A stretch of 64,000 nucleotides of DNA from Acidisoma silvae (GCF_020618775.1 NZ_JAESVB010000001.1:910442-974441); one strand, 5' to 3'; shown: positions 46,850 through 57,406, counted from the stretch's first letter. Translations and numbers: made by a program. The notes: generated from the sequence alone by a model not told the origin.

Positions 46850-47896
46850 ATGAGCCAGAGATTGACCTGCCGATCCAGCGGGTCGGTTCGTCTGCCCGAC
46901 CCGGCGGCCTATCTGGCAGCCTTTTGCGCGACCGCGCAGTCCTATGCCGAGGTCGATAGCGGGGAGGGCTGGGCGCGGATCGACCTGGGCTATGCCGCCG
47001 TCGAATTGCGGCAGCGGCTGGAAGAAGTTTCCCTCTCCATCCGCGCCACGGACAACGGCACCATCGCCGCTCTGCAGGCGATGATGACCGAACATCTGCG
47101 CGACAATCAGCAGAACCGCGATCTGGGTTTTCTGTGGCGCGAGGCGCCCCCGCGCCTGACCCGCGCCTACCGTGAAATGACGGTGGTGGCGGTCACGGAC
47201 ATCACGCCGCATATGCGCCGCTTCACGCTGAACGGCGACAATCTGCAACCCTTCGTCGCCGGCGGGTTGCATGTGCATCTTTATTTCCCCGGGAGTGCAC
47301 CGCTGGCCCAGCCCAAGATCGACGATACCGGCCGTGTTACCTGGCCCGGGGAGGCGCCGGAGGCCCGCGCCTATACCATCCGCCATATCGATGCCGCCGC
47401 CGGTCTGGTGGAGATCGACATGCTGCTGCACCCCTCGCACGGGCCAGCCCCAGGCGGGGATTTCGCGCGGAGCGGCAGGGCCGGTGCCGTCATCGGCATG
47501 TCCGGCCCCGGCGGCGGCCAATTGCCGCCCAGCCGCTGGGTGCTGCTGGCGGGGGACGAGACCGCACTGCCCGCCATCGCCCGCATGCTGGAAACCTTGC
47601 CGGCCGAGACCCGCGCCGTGGTGCGGATCGAGGTGACGGGCGAGGCGGACCGTCTGCCGCTGCGCTCGGCCGCTGATGTCGATTTGCGCTGGCTCTATCG
47701 CGGCGCAGTGCCGGCCGCCCGATCGCGTTTGCTGCTGGATGCGCTGATGCAGGCGGATTTCCCTGAGCGGGACACGGACCGTTTTGTCTGGTTCGCGGCC
47801 GAGGCCGATATCGCGCGCGAGGCCAAGGCCTGGCTGCGCGGCCGGGATGATCTGTCACCGTCGGATTTCATCGCCGCCGGCTTCTGGCGGGCTTAG
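46850..47896 (+). CDS. Siderophore-interacting protein with N-terminal DUF2218 domain
   Basis: 348 aa. The first ~95 residues (TCRSSGSVRLPDPAAYLAAFCATAQ, IRATDNGTIAALQAMMTEHL) match DUF2218, usually a stand-alone protein. The rest is a FAD-binding SIP reductase: PHMRRFTLNGDNL, ARAYTIRHIDAAAGLVEIDMLLH, GMSGPGGGQLPPSRWVLLAGDETALPAI (NAD-binding part). Such enzymes reduce ferric siderophores to free the iron in the cytoplasm. It converges on the importer operon and carries its own Fur box. Confidence 0.9.
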   Translation: MSQRLTCRSSGSVRLPDPAAYLAAFCATAQSYAEVDSGEGWARIDLGYAAVELRQRLEEVSLSIRATDNGTIAALQAMMTEHLRDNQQNRDLGFLWREAPPRLTRAYREMTVVAVTDITPHMRRFTLNGDNLQPFVAGGLHVHLYFPGSAPLAQPKIDDTGRVTWPGEAPEARAYTIRHIDAAAGLVEIDMLLHPSHGPAPGGDFARSGRAGAVIGMSGPGGGQLPPSRWVLLAGDETALPAIARMLETLPAETRAVVRIEVTGEADRLPLRSAADVDLRWLYRGAVPAARSRLLLDALMQADFPERDTDRFVWFAAEADIAREAKAWLRGRDDLSPSDFIAAGFWRA

Positions 47897-47912
47897 GCGT
47901 TTGCTTAATCAT

Positions 47913-47937
47913 GTCATGCGCGGGCTTGTCCCGCGCA
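47913..47937. repeat. Half-copy of the CTTGT-loop repeat between SIP and fecE
   Basis: GTCA is followed by TGCGCGGG-CTTGT-CCCGCGCA, one hairpin of the larger family. It lies between convergent genes and may end one or both transcripts. Confidence 0.7.
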
Positions 47938-47958
47938 TCCACACTTCCTTGCCGTGGA

Positions 47959-48726
47959 CTATAAAACCGCCCCGTTGAGATGCACGGTAAGATGCCCGGC
48001 CGCATTGCGTTCGGCATGGCCGTCCACGCTATAGACCTCCGCCAGCATGCGGCTGTCGATGACGGCGGCCGGCGCGCCTTGCGCGTAAAGCGCGCCATCC
48101 TTCAGCACCAGAATCTCATCGGCCCAGCGCGCGGCGAGCGCCAGGTCATGCAGCACGATGATGACCAGCGCGCCCTCCGCCGCCAATTGCCGGGCGCGGG
48201 CCATGACGCTGAGCTGATGGCGCGGATCGAGCGCACTAGTTGGCTCGTCAAGACAAAGCAGGGCGGGATTGCCGGCAATGGCCTGGGCGAAGCTGACAAG
48301 CTGCTTCTGCCCGCCTGACAGGTCCGACAGCTTGCGCATGGCCAGGGGCAGGATATCGATGCGTGACAGGGCCGCCGCCGCGCGGTCGGCGGCTTGCGCG
48401 CCGTTCACGGCCCCGATCGCTTGCAGGCTGGCGATGAGGCTTTCGAAAACGGTAAGCTCGACGCCGTCAGGGATGACCTGGGGCATGAAGCCCAGCAGTT
48501 TCGCGCGTGCGCGGGGGGCGAGGCCAATCAGGTCTGTTTCACCCAGCCGCGCGCTTCCCGTTGCGGGCAGCAGCCCGGCCAGGCCTTTCAGCAGAGTCGA
48601 TTTGCCGGCCGCATTGGGGCCGAGCAGGGCGACCACCTTGCCTTGCGCCAGAGGGGCCACCGTCAGGTTGCGGATGACGGGCCTGCGGCGATAGCCACAG
48701 GCCAGAGTGTCGATGCGAAGCTCCAT
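47959..48726 (-). CDS. Iron-siderophore ABC transporter ATP-binding protein
   Basis: 255 aa, FepC/FecE type. Walker A GPNAAGKSTLLKG, signature LSGGQKQLVSFAQ, Walker B LLCLDEPTSALD and switch His in VIIVLHDLALAARWAD. Drives uptake through the FecCD-type permease just upstream in the same operon (11-base gap). Last gene of the eight-gene operon. Confidence 0.95.
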   Translation of the reverse strand: MELRIDTLACGYRRRPVIRNLTVAPLAQGKVVALLGPNAAGKSTLLKGLAGLLPATGSARLGETDLIGLAPRARAKLLGFMPQVIPDGVELTVFESLIASLQAIGAVNGAQAADRAAAALSRIDILPLAMRKLSDLSGGQKQLVSFAQAIAGNPALLCLDEPTSALDPRHQLSVMARARQLAAEGALVIIVLHDLALAARWADEILVLKDGALYAQGAPAAVIDSRMLAEVYSVDGHAERNAAGHLTVHLNGAVL

Positions 48727-48737
48727 GTCCTGTATCC

Positions 48738-49781
48738 TCAGCCGGCGCGGCGCGTGATGATGAGCGCGAAGAAGACCGGCAGGCCGATCAGCGCCGTGGT
48801 GATGCCGGTCGGCACGTCCAGGTCGGGCAGCACCAGCTTGGCGCCCAATTGCGCCAGCAACAGGATCAGCGCTCCGGCAATGGCGCTGACGGGCAGGAAG
48901 ATGCGGTGATCCTCGCCCACCAGCAGGCGCGCAATATGCGGCCCGACAAGACCCACGAAGCCGATGCTGCCGACGCTGGCGACCGCCGCGCCCGTCATCA
49001 GGCTGACGCGCAGGAAGGTCGCCAGCCGCAGGCGGCGGATATCGAGCCCAAGGCTGATGGCGCGTTCCTCACCCAGCCGCAAGGCGGTGAGCGCCGGGGC
49101 GGCCGAAAGCGACCAGGGGATGAGGATGACGGCCAGACCCAGCAGCGGCCATAGAATGCCCCAACGCACGCCGGCCAGGCTGCCCAGCATCCAGAAGGTG
49201 AGCTGCTGCAAGGCGGCCTGGCTTGCCACGATCTGCAACAGGGCGATGAGCGCGTTAAAGGTAAACACAAGCCCGATGCCGAACAGCATCAGCGTGCGCG
49301 TGCCGCCCCCGAGGGAGGCAAGGCCCATCAGCACCAGCGTCGCCAGAAAGGCGAGCAGGAAGGCATTGCCCGCGATGATCCATCCGCCCGGCACCAAAGG
49401 CAGGCTGATGCCGAGCACGATGGCAATCGCCGCCCCGAAGGCCGCCGCTGGGGCAATGCCGAGCGTGACGCCCTCCGCCAGCGGATTGTTGAAGACCGTC
49501 TGCAATTGCGCGCCCGACAGCGCCAGGAAGGCGCCGACGACAAGGGCGGCCAGTGCCTGCGGCAGCCGGATCTGCTGCACGATGATCAGTTCCATGCGGC
49601 TGCTGCCGCCCATGCCCAGCGCCGCACGCAAGACACTGACAGGGTGCAGCCCGGCCGGCCCTGCCAGCACATCCGCCGCAAGCACGATGAGGGTGACGAG
49701 GCAAAGTGCGGCCACCGTCAGACGGCGCCGATATTTCAGCTGGCGATGCGCCGCCAGAATGCCGGCTGTGGTCGCGCTCAT
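48738..49781 (-). CDS. Iron-siderophore ABC transporter permease (FecCD family)
   Basis: 347 aa from ATG 49781 (MSATTAGILAAHRQ), which overlaps the binding-protein stop as ATGA; the long upstream extension of the frame is not real. About nine or ten hydrophobic segments. Family motifs: QIRLPQALAALVVGAFLALSGAQLQTVFNNPLAEGVTLG and GSIGFVGLVGPHIARLLVGEDHR. A single permease gene suggests a homodimer. Confidence 0.94.
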   Translation of the reverse strand: MSATTAGILAAHRQLKYRRRLTVAALCLVTLIVLAADVLAGPAGLHPVSVLRAALGMGGSSRMELIIVQQIRLPQALAALVVGAFLALSGAQLQTVFNNPLAEGVTLGIAPAAAFGAAIAIVLGISLPLVPGGWIIAGNAFLLAFLATLVLMGLASLGGGTRTLMLFGIGLVFTFNALIALLQIVASQAALQQLTFWMLGSLAGVRWGILWPLLGLAVILIPWSLSAAPALTALRLGEERAISLGLDIRRLRLATFLRVSLMTGAAVASVGSIGFVGLVGPHIARLLVGEDHRIFLPVSAIAGALILLLAQLGAKLVLPDLDVPTGITTALIGLPVFFALIITRRAG

Positions 49782-50884
49782 GCCGCGTTCTCGGCCAACC
49801 AAAGTGTGCCGGTCAGGTTTTTGTGCAGGAAGGTGTCGCGGATCTGGTCGAAGCTCGCCTGCGGGTCGATACCGGCCCGCTTCGCCAGATCGGGATGGAA
49901 CCACCCGGCCATGGCCTCCATGGCCAGGACATTGAGGGCCGAGCCGTTGAAGAAATTCCACAGCGCAAAGCTGCGACCGGCGGCCACCGCCGGGATGCTG
50001 GCGATATCGGGCGATGCCAGGATCTTGGTCAGGCTGGCGCGGGCCGTCGCTTCATCAATGCCGAAACCGATGGTCAGGCCTCTATCCTGATGTGGGTTGG
50101 CCAATCCGGTGGCGATGTAGAAACGCGGATTGGCGGCCAGGACGAATTCCAGCGACAGCGCGCCGCCGAAGGCGCCGGGCAGATGATTGGCGCCGATATT
50201 GGTGCCGCCGGCAATCGGAATATAGCGGCCGAAGCCCGCACCGCCCGCCGCCCAGCAGCAACTCATGATGCCGGGATAGACCTGTAGCATGACGGTTTCG
50301 GGATGCGCGGTCAGGCCCGCTTTGTGAAGCGTCGTAATATGGGCGGCATGAAACCGCGCATAGGCCAGGCCCACTTGCGGCAGCCCCAGCAATTGGCCCA
50401 GCAGTTCCATGCTGGGGCCGGTATGGATAATGGGGTTGATGAAGAGATCGACATAGGCGACCGGCACGCCGAGGGAGGCGAATTGCGCGGCGGCCGCGAC
50501 CGTCGTGTCCTTCTGCCACAGGCTGAGAAGGACGAGGTCCGGCTGCGCTTCCAAGGCTTGTTCCATGGAGGCCGAGCCGAGTTCGACGATCCGGGGAATT
50601 TTGCCGAAATTTGGGTAGAGGCCGACGAGTTCGGTGAAAAGCCCCTGATCGTAGCGCTTCATGAAACTATCCATGAGGACGATGCGCTGATCGATCTCCG
50701 GATCGATCAGGCTGAGAGCGGTAAACAGAAGCTCGTCGCCGACCAGAATGCGCTGCGGCCTTTTGGCCAGGGTCACGCGGTTGCCCGTGATATCGGAGAC
50801 GGTCAGCGGATAGGGATTGGCGGCAAGCGCCGGCGTCGCCAGTGTCGCGGCCAGGCCGCCGAGGAAAGCGCGGCGGCCCGTCAT
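49778..50884 (-). CDS. Iron-siderophore ABC transporter substrate-binding protein
   Basis: 368 aa, periplasmic. Signal begins TGRRAFLGGLAATLATPALA, with a twin Arg, so Tat export is possible. FecB-type fold: RVTLAKRPQRILVGDELLFTALSL, then LEAQPDLVLLSLWQKD and VAAGRSFALWNFFNGS. Translationally coupled at both ends: ATGA overlap with the permease, and a start that overlaps the exporter stop. Confidence 0.92.
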   Translation of the reverse strand: MTGRRAFLGGLAATLATPALAANPYPLTVSDITGNRVTLAKRPQRILVGDELLFTALSLIDPEIDQRIVLMDSFMKRYDQGLFTELVGLYPNFGKIPRIVELGSASMEQALEAQPDLVLLSLWQKDTTVAAAAQFASLGVPVAYVDLFINPIIHTGPSMELLGQLLGLPQVGLAYARFHAAHITTLHKAGLTAHPETVMLQVYPGIMSCCWAAGGAGFGRYIPIAGGTNIGANHLPGAFGGALSLEFVLAANPRFYIATGLANPHQDRGLTIGFGIDEATARASLTKILASPDIASIPAVAAGRSFALWNFFNGSALNVLAMEAMAGWFHPDLAKRAGIDPQASFDQIRDTFLHKNLTGTLWLAENAA

Positions 50885-52488
50885 GCGCTGACACTTTCGA
50901 TCATGCGGCCATTCTCCATGGTGATCAGCCGGTTCGCGATATGGAAGTAGCGGTCGTCATGGGAGATGACGATGACGGTCGCCCCTTGGGCGGCCAGTTC
51001 CGGCAGGATCTCGGTATAGAAGGTGCGGCGGAAGGTCGGGTCCTGGTCGGCGGCCCATTCGTCGAAGACCATGATCGGCCGCTTGGTGAAGATGGCCTGC
51101 ACCAGCGCCAGGCGCTTACGCTGGCCGGTGGACAGGTCCGTGGTTGTAAAGACACCGTCCTGCACCGACACCTTATGGGCCAGGTCCAGCCGGTCCAGCC
51201 ATCGGTCCAGCGCCGCACCTTGCATGGGCGGCGGCCCATCCTCGAACAGATGGAAATCCGAAAAAATCGTATGAAAGAGCTGGCGATAGTCGTCGCGGGT
51301 TTCATGCGTCACCGGCACGCCGTCGACGGTGATCTGTCCCTGTGCCGGCTCCATCAGGCCCAGCAGCAGCTTGATGAGGGAGGTTTTGCCGGATCCGTTT
51401 TCGCCGACGATGAAGACGATCTCGCCGCGCTGGAACGTGAGATCGATGGGGCCGATGGAGAAGGGGGCCGCCCCTGCGACCTGCGGATAGTCATAAGTTA
51501 TGCCGTCAAGTGCGATGCGGGCGGGAACGCGCGGCGTGTCGTCCGGCGCTTCCGTCAGCACGACATTCGGCTCGAATGTGGTGAAGCGCGCCGTCAGATC
51601 GGCGATGCGGCGAATGGCGACCTGCGCGCGGCCCAGCACCGGCAGGTTATGCATCATCTGGTCGATCGGTCCTTTGAGAAACAGCAGGATCAGGATGAAG
51701 CTGGTCATCTGGTCGCGCGGCAACATGGCGGGATGCGTCAACACCAGGGTGATGAAGGCAAACAGCAGCAGCGTGCCAAGCGCATTGGCGCCGACGAAGA
51801 AGGCGATGGCGCGGCCGGTGACCTGTCTCACCTCCTGCGCGGCGGGGATGACCTCGTGCTGAAAAATCCGCGCCCGGCGGCGGCGGTCAAGGCGCAGTTC
51901 GCGGGCGCCGTCGATGATGGTGCGATAATGCGCATGCAGCCGGTCTTCCGCCGCGCGCCCGGCCCAGAAACCCTTGATGCCACGGTCACGTGCGCGAAAC
52001 TGGATGAAGCCGCCGATGACCAGAATCGGCAGCAGCCACAGGAACAGGGCCAAAGACAGCCAGGCGAGGTAGATCAGGCAGCCGATGGCGATGCCGGCCG
52101 AAACCGATATGGCGCCGATGGCGAAGGCAACATCGCTGATCATATCGACATCGCCGCCCAGCACCGGCAGCAGACCCTGGGGGCCGGGCTTTTCAATCGC
52201 GGCCAGCGGTGCCGTCAGCATGCGCCGCGCCAGGTCGATGCGTACCGCCGCCGTGATCCGCTGTCCGGTCATATTGGTCAGAATGTCGGACAGGCCCGAG
52301 CCCGCGACGGAGAAAAGCGCCAGCCCCATGAAGCCGGCCGCCGCTTCGGGGCCGAAATGCAGCCGGCCGTTCAGGATCTGGCCGATGGTCGCCAGTACCA
52401 GAACCGTGCCCAGGCTGCCGATGATGCCGCAAAGCGTTGATGCCACAAGCAGCGGCAGGACGGGACGAAGCGGCAAATGGCGCAGCAT
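50881..52488 (-). CDS. PvdE/SyrD-type cyclic-peptide ABC transporter
   Basis: 535 aa: six-helix membrane domain (about residues 1-300) fused to an ATPase (about 325-530). Walker A GENGSGKTSLIKLL, signature LSTGQRKRLALVQ, in place of the common LSGGQ but typical of the PvdE/YojI group, and Walker B PIMVFDEWAADQDP. The family exports cyclic peptides or siderophore precursors. No peptide synthetase is present here. Its stop overlaps the importer binding protein, so it functions with siderophore uptake or export of processed siderophore. Confidence 0.9.
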   Translation of the reverse strand: MLRHLPLRPVLPLLVASTLCGIIGSLGTVLVLATIGQILNGRLHFGPEAAAGFMGLALFSVAGSGLSDILTNMTGQRITAAVRIDLARRMLTAPLAAIEKPGPQGLLPVLGGDVDMISDVAFAIGAISVSAGIAIGCLIYLAWLSLALFLWLLPILVIGGFIQFRARDRGIKGFWAGRAAEDRLHAHYRTIIDGARELRLDRRRRARIFQHEVIPAAQEVRQVTGRAIAFFVGANALGTLLLFAFITLVLTHPAMLPRDQMTSFILILLFLKGPIDQMMHNLPVLGRAQVAIRRIADLTARFTTFEPNVVLTEAPDDTPRVPARIALDGITYDYPQVAGAAPFSIGPIDLTFQRGEIVFIVGENGSGKTSLIKLLLGLMEPAQGQITVDGVPVTHETRDDYRQLFHTIFSDFHLFEDGPPPMQGAALDRWLDRLDLAHKVSVQDGVFTTTDLSTGQRKRLALVQAIFTKRPIMVFDEWAADQDPTFRRTFYTEILPELAAQGATVIVISHDDRYFHIANRLITMENGRMIESVSA

Positions 52489-52574
52489 GGCATTACTCTC
52501 TCAGTCAGAAACGGCGAAAGGCGGGGAAGGAAACCTTCCCCGCCCGGACCCGCCGAAAGCTCAGGCGGCCGCGC

Positions 52575-54812
52575 TTACCAGTGATAGGCAAGCGTCGCAT
52601 AGACTGCGCGACCGGCGCCGTAATAGCAGGCGATGGAATTGGTGCAGTTGGCCAGATACTGCGTATTGGCGATGTTGCTGGCGTTGAGCTGAAGATTGAG
52701 GCCGCTCATGCTGGGGCTGATATTGCCGAGATCGTAATCCATGGCGAGATCGACGAGGGCGACAGGATCAACCTGATAGGCTTCGGCGGTATCGCCGTAG
52801 ATCGCGCTGCGATAGCGCAGGCCGGCACCGAAGCCCAGGCCATGGGCGAAGGTCGTCTGCATCCGATAATGCGCCCAGAGATTGACCGCATGCATGGGCA
52901 CCAGCGGCAGCAGATCACCGACATTGCCGGCATTGCTTTGGGTGACGACTGCATCCGTATAGGTATAGGCGGCATCAAGATCGAGGCCGGGCGCCGGGCT
53001 GACTTTGGCTTCCAGTTCCAGACCCTGCGAGCGCGCCTGGCCGGTCTGGACGTCGAACAGTGTGCTGGCCGGGTCAGGGGTCAGAACATTGTTCTCGGTC
53101 AGGTCGAACAGCGCGGCCGTGAAGAGCGCGTTCAGGCTCGGCGGCTTGTATTTCAGACCCAGTTCATACTGGCGGCTGGTGATGGGCTGATAGGGCGTGC
53201 CTTCCGCGTCTGTACCGCTGGTCGGCAGGAAGCTGGTCGAATAGCTGACATAGGGCGCGATGCCGTTGTCGAAGAGATAGAGCAGGCCGGCGCGATAGGT
53301 CCAGGCGCTGTCATTCTGCGTCGTCGTGCTGCCGCCGATCTTGGCATAGGTATCGGTCGAGGCATTGTCATGCCGCACGCCGGCGATCAGGCGGAAGCCA
53401 AGCCAAGCGATTTCATCCTGCACATATTCGCCGATCTGGTTGACCGTCTGAATATCGGATTCATAGGTCGCAAGCGTCGTCGCACCCGCCGTGTAAACGG
53501 GATCGAAGATATTGATCGAAGGGGCGGTGCCTGCGCCGTAGGAGAAGTCGTTCGACGTGTGGCTGTAGTCGATGCCGAACAGAACCTTGTGGCGCAGCGG
53601 GCCGGTCATGAAATCGGCTTCAAGGTGGTTGTCCAGCTTGACGGTATTGATATTGACGTGTTCCGCGAATGTTGCGCGGTCAAGCGTATTGTCATCCGAT
53701 TCCAGAGCGGTGCCGTAGGTTTCCTGGCTATCGCCGGTGATGTGGTTATAGCGCATGTTCTGGCCGAATTTCAGCCAATCATTGAAGCGGTGTTCCAGCT
53801 CATAGCCGACCGCGACCTGATCCATCGTGTATTGGTCGAAATCGCGCTCGCCCGTGAAGGTGCTGGGAGAGATGGTGCCGTTTGGGTTGAAAAGCTGTGT
53901 GCCGAGCTGCGGATAGCCCTGGTCGGTCCAACCCGGCTCACGCACGCGCAGATAATTGGCCAGGATCGTCACCTGCGTGTCGGCGTCCGGCTTGATGGTG
54001 ACGCTGGGCGCGATGTACTGGCGGTTGTTTTGGGTGTAATTGACCTGCGTGTCCGATTGACGGTCCATGCCGACGATGCCGTATTCAACCTTGCCGTCCG
54101 TGCCTTCCACGGGGCCGGACATATCGAAGCCGATCTGTTTCGAATTATGGCTGCCGTATTGGACTTCCACTTCATGCTGCGGCGTGGCGGTCGGGCGCTT
54201 GGACACGGCGTTGACCAGGCCACCCGGCTCGTTCTGGCCGTATAGCATGGAGGAGGGGCCTTTCAGCACTTCCAGACGATCCAGCCCGTAAGGCTCGATA
54301 TTATAGGTCCAGAGGCCGTTATCGCTCTTCAGTCCGTCGATATAGATGCTGTCATAGCCGTTGAAGCCTCTGATCTGTAGAAAGTCGCCGCGTGCGCCGT
54401 CACCATAGATTTCGGAGGAAACGCCGGGCGTGTAGCGCAGCGCCTGAGAGACGGTCTTAGGCTGCTGCTGCTTGAGCTGATCGGCGGTGACGACGTTGAT
54501 GGCCTGCGGCGTCTGCACGATAGGCGTATCGGTCTTGGTCGCGGCATCACTGCGCGTCGCGACATAGCCGATGCCGGGGCCGGTCGGGCTCTGGCGGCCG
54601 TCTGCCTTGCCCTGAACCTGAAGCGGTTTCAGCACGGTGCCGGAGGTCGTGCCGGTCGCGACATTCGTGGCTGTCTGCGCAACAGCCGGAAGGGCCAAGG
54701 CCAGCGGCGTCAGGCCCGCGCTGAGCATAAGGGCGGAGACGATGGCGCGGCGGCGCGGCAGCGATCGTGCGGGGCTGAGAGCGAAGGGCATTGTCTGTGT
54801 GATGTCCGGCAA
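52575..54812 (-). CDS. TonB-dependent siderophore receptor
   Basis: 745 aa outer-membrane barrel. Signal peptide about residues 1-45 (ending PAVAQ). The plug follows directly without an STN signalling domain: TPQAINVVTADQLKQQQPKTVSQALRYTPGV, LKGPSSMLYGQNEPGGLVNAVSK. The barrel ends with YYGAGRAVYATLAYHW, the terminal aromatic being the BAM signal. Overall like FhuA-type hydroxamate receptors; ligand unknown. A Fur box lies 18 bases before the ATG. Confidence 0.95.
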   Translation of the reverse strand: MPDITQTMPFALSPARSLPRRRAIVSALMLSAGLTPLALALPAVAQTATNVATGTTSGTVLKPLQVQGKADGRQSPTGPGIGYVATRSDAATKTDTPIVQTPQAINVVTADQLKQQQPKTVSQALRYTPGVSSEIYGDGARGDFLQIRGFNGYDSIYIDGLKSDNGLWTYNIEPYGLDRLEVLKGPSSMLYGQNEPGGLVNAVSKRPTATPQHEVEVQYGSHNSKQIGFDMSGPVEGTDGKVEYGIVGMDRQSDTQVNYTQNNRQYIAPSVTIKPDADTQVTILANYLRVREPGWTDQGYPQLGTQLFNPNGTISPSTFTGERDFDQYTMDQVAVGYELEHRFNDWLKFGQNMRYNHITGDSQETYGTALESDDNTLDRATFAEHVNINTVKLDNHLEADFMTGPLRHKVLFGIDYSHTSNDFSYGAGTAPSINIFDPVYTAGATTLATYESDIQTVNQIGEYVQDEIAWLGFRLIAGVRHDNASTDTYAKIGGSTTTQNDSAWTYRAGLLYLFDNGIAPYVSYSTSFLPTSGTDAEGTPYQPITSRQYELGLKYKPPSLNALFTAALFDLTENNVLTPDPASTLFDVQTGQARSQGLELEAKVSPAPGLDLDAAYTYTDAVVTQSNAGNVGDLLPLVPMHAVNLWAHYRMQTTFAHGLGFGAGLRYRSAIYGDTAEAYQVDPVALVDLAMDYDLGNISPSMSGLNLQLNASNIANTQYLANCTNSIACYYGAGRAVYATLAYHW

Positions 54813-54829
54813 GCAGATTAAAATGAGAA

Positions 54830-54844
54830 TGCGAATAATTCGCA
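54830..54844. promoter_or_regulatory. Fur box upstream of the TonB-dependent receptor
   Basis: TGCGAATAATTCGCA is a perfect 7-1-7 palindrome matching the Fur consensus in most positions. It lies between tonB and the receptor, so the receptor and downstream genes likely have their own iron-regulated promoter besides the one in front of exbB. Confidence 0.8.
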
Positions 54845-54995
54845 GTTATATCGAGCCGTTTACAGCGCGGCTTGCCCTGGGGCAACCGGGGCAAGCGGAT
54901 TAGTGTATTTTTGCTAGGCCGCTGGTGCCAAAAAGCCACACTTAATTGTTGATAAAGCAACTTAAATATTGGGTGGAGATTAGGTTTGCTCAGAT

Positions 54996-55982
54996 TCAGT
55001 CCTGATCGAGGGAAAATTGCAGCGGCAAGGTCAGCGTGATGGGGTCGCCCGCAACGCTGTCCGGTGGCGGCGGCAGAGGGGACGCGCGATGCAAGGTCGC
55101 GATGGCAGCGGCGTCGAGATCGGCATGGCCTGACCCATGCACCAGCACGGCTGAGATCACGACGCCGGTGCGGGTGAAGGTGAAGCGCACCACGCTCATG
55201 CCCTGCCAGTTATTCTCCTGCGCCTCGGCAGGGTAGTTTTTGTATTGCGCGATATGCGCCAGCAGGCGGCTCTGCCAGTCCTGCTTCGTCGATCCCGGCG
55301 AGGCCGATTGCCGTGCCGGTGCCGGCGTATCGGCGTCGCTCGCCGATGGCGTGGACGGGGCCGGTGCTGCCACCGTCTTTGGCGTTTGCGTGGTCTCGGT
55401 CGCAGGCGGTGGCGGGGCCGATACGGCCTTATGCAGGATGCGCGGTTTTTTGCGCGGCAGCGGCGGGGCTTCGGGTGGCGGTGGCGGCGGCATCGGGATC
55501 GACGCGTCGGATTCCGCAATCGGCAGATTGAGCGGCGCGGGCGTCGGCAAAACAGGCGGCGTGACCGGCGGTGGCGGCGTCTGCATCTTTGGCATCGGCT
55601 GCGGTGGGGTTGGTGCGGGTGGTGTCGGTGTCGGCGGCGTTACCGGCCGCATGGGCGTCGGCACTTTCGGCGGCGGTGTCAATGCGGCCTTCGCCACCTG
55701 CTGGGCCGGTTGCGGCTTGGCGGCAGGCGCCGGCGTCGGCGGGGCCGCAGGCGCGGGCGGTGCCGGCAGGGGTGTCAGATCAATCATCACCGCCGGGGGC
55801 AGCGGCACTTCGCCCGCCGTCTTGGGCCGGTGGGCAAGTGCGATGAAAAAGACGAGATGGCCGGTGACGACGAGGCCGAGGCAACTGCCCCACAGCGCCG
55901 TGCGCCGTACTGTCCAGGGGCGCTGGCCGAGCATGAACTCGGCATCCGCCGATAAGGTAAAGGCGGCAGTCCTGGCGGTCAT
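54996..55982 (-). CDS. tonB: TonB energy-transducing protein
   Basis: 328 aa. One N-terminal membrane helix (LWGSCLGLVVTGHLVFFIALAH, residues 30-51), then ~180 residues of Pro-rich spacer crossing the periplasm, and a TonB C-terminal domain with QYKNYPAEAQENNWQGMSVVRFTFTRTG and LHRASPLPPPP. Its start overlaps exbD (ATGA). Confidence 0.94.
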   Translation of the reverse strand: MTARTAAFTLSADAEFMLGQRPWTVRRTALWGSCLGLVVTGHLVFFIALAHRPKTAGEVPLPPAVMIDLTPLPAPPAPAAPPTPAPAAKPQPAQQVAKAALTPPPKVPTPMRPVTPPTPTPPAPTPPQPMPKMQTPPPPVTPPVLPTPAPLNLPIAESDASIPMPPPPPPEAPPLPRKKPRILHKAVSAPPPPATETTQTPKTVAAPAPSTPSASDADTPAPARQSASPGSTKQDWQSRLLAHIAQYKNYPAEAQENNWQGMSVVRFTFTRTGVVISAVLVHGSGHADLDAAAIATLHRASPLPPPPDSVAGDPITLTLPLQFSLDQD

Positions 55983-56416
55983 TGCGGCGACGGACCCGTC
56001 TGGTCAGACTGCTGTGCGACTAGGCCGATTTTCAGATAGCCGGCCTGCTGAAGCTTATCCATCGTCTTCATCAGCATGTCGTATTGCACGGTCTTGTCGG
56101 CGCGCAGGAACAGGCGCTGCGTGTGATCGCCTGCCGTTTCCTTGTCGATGGCCGCGATCATCTGATCGGCCGGAACGGTTGTGTCATCCACCGCGATGGC
56201 GCCGCTGGCCTGGATCGTCAGAAACAGCGGTTTCTGCGGACGCGGCGCCGGCTTGCTGCTGGACGTCGGCAATTCAACCGACACGTCCACGGTGGCCAGC
56301 GGGGCCGCCACCATGAAGATGATGAGCAGCACCAGCATGACGTCGATGAAGGGCGTGACGTTGATTTCGTGCTTCTCAGCCAGATCGTCGCCGTCGTCAT
56401 CCATATGGAAGGCCAT
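55979..56416 (-). CDS. exbD: Biopolymer transporter ExbD
   Basis: 145 aa, one transmembrane helix (FIDVMLVLLIIFMVAAPLA) with the proton-handling Asp in PFIDVMLVLL, and the periplasmic LFLRADKTVQYDMLMKTMDKLQ. Supplies energy to TonB with ExbB, 6 bases upstream. Confidence 0.95.
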   Translation of the reverse strand: MAFHMDDDGDDLAEKHEINVTPFIDVMLVLLIIFMVAAPLATVDVSVELPTSSSKPAPRPQKPLFLTIQASGAIAVDDTTVPADQMIAAIDKETAGDHTQRLFLRADKTVQYDMLMKTMDKLQQAGYLKIGLVAQQSDQTGPSPQ

Positions 56417-56422
56417 GGTGGC

Positions 56423-57358
<936 letters not shown>

Positions 57359-57406
57359 AGGGGCAGGCAGCGGTGATCCGCCTGGCGCGTCGATAGGCTG
57401 TTTGAA

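Noticed and set aside
52437..54245. 602-codon plus-strand frame opposite the TonB receptor
   Set aside because: Antisense shadow, and it would run through the receptor barrel region with no known fold.
55240..56316. 358-codon Gly-rich frame opposite tonB, looking like a glycine-repeat protein
   Set aside because: It is the reverse reading of the Pro-rich TonB spacer (CCG becomes CGG/GGC), not a real repeat protein.
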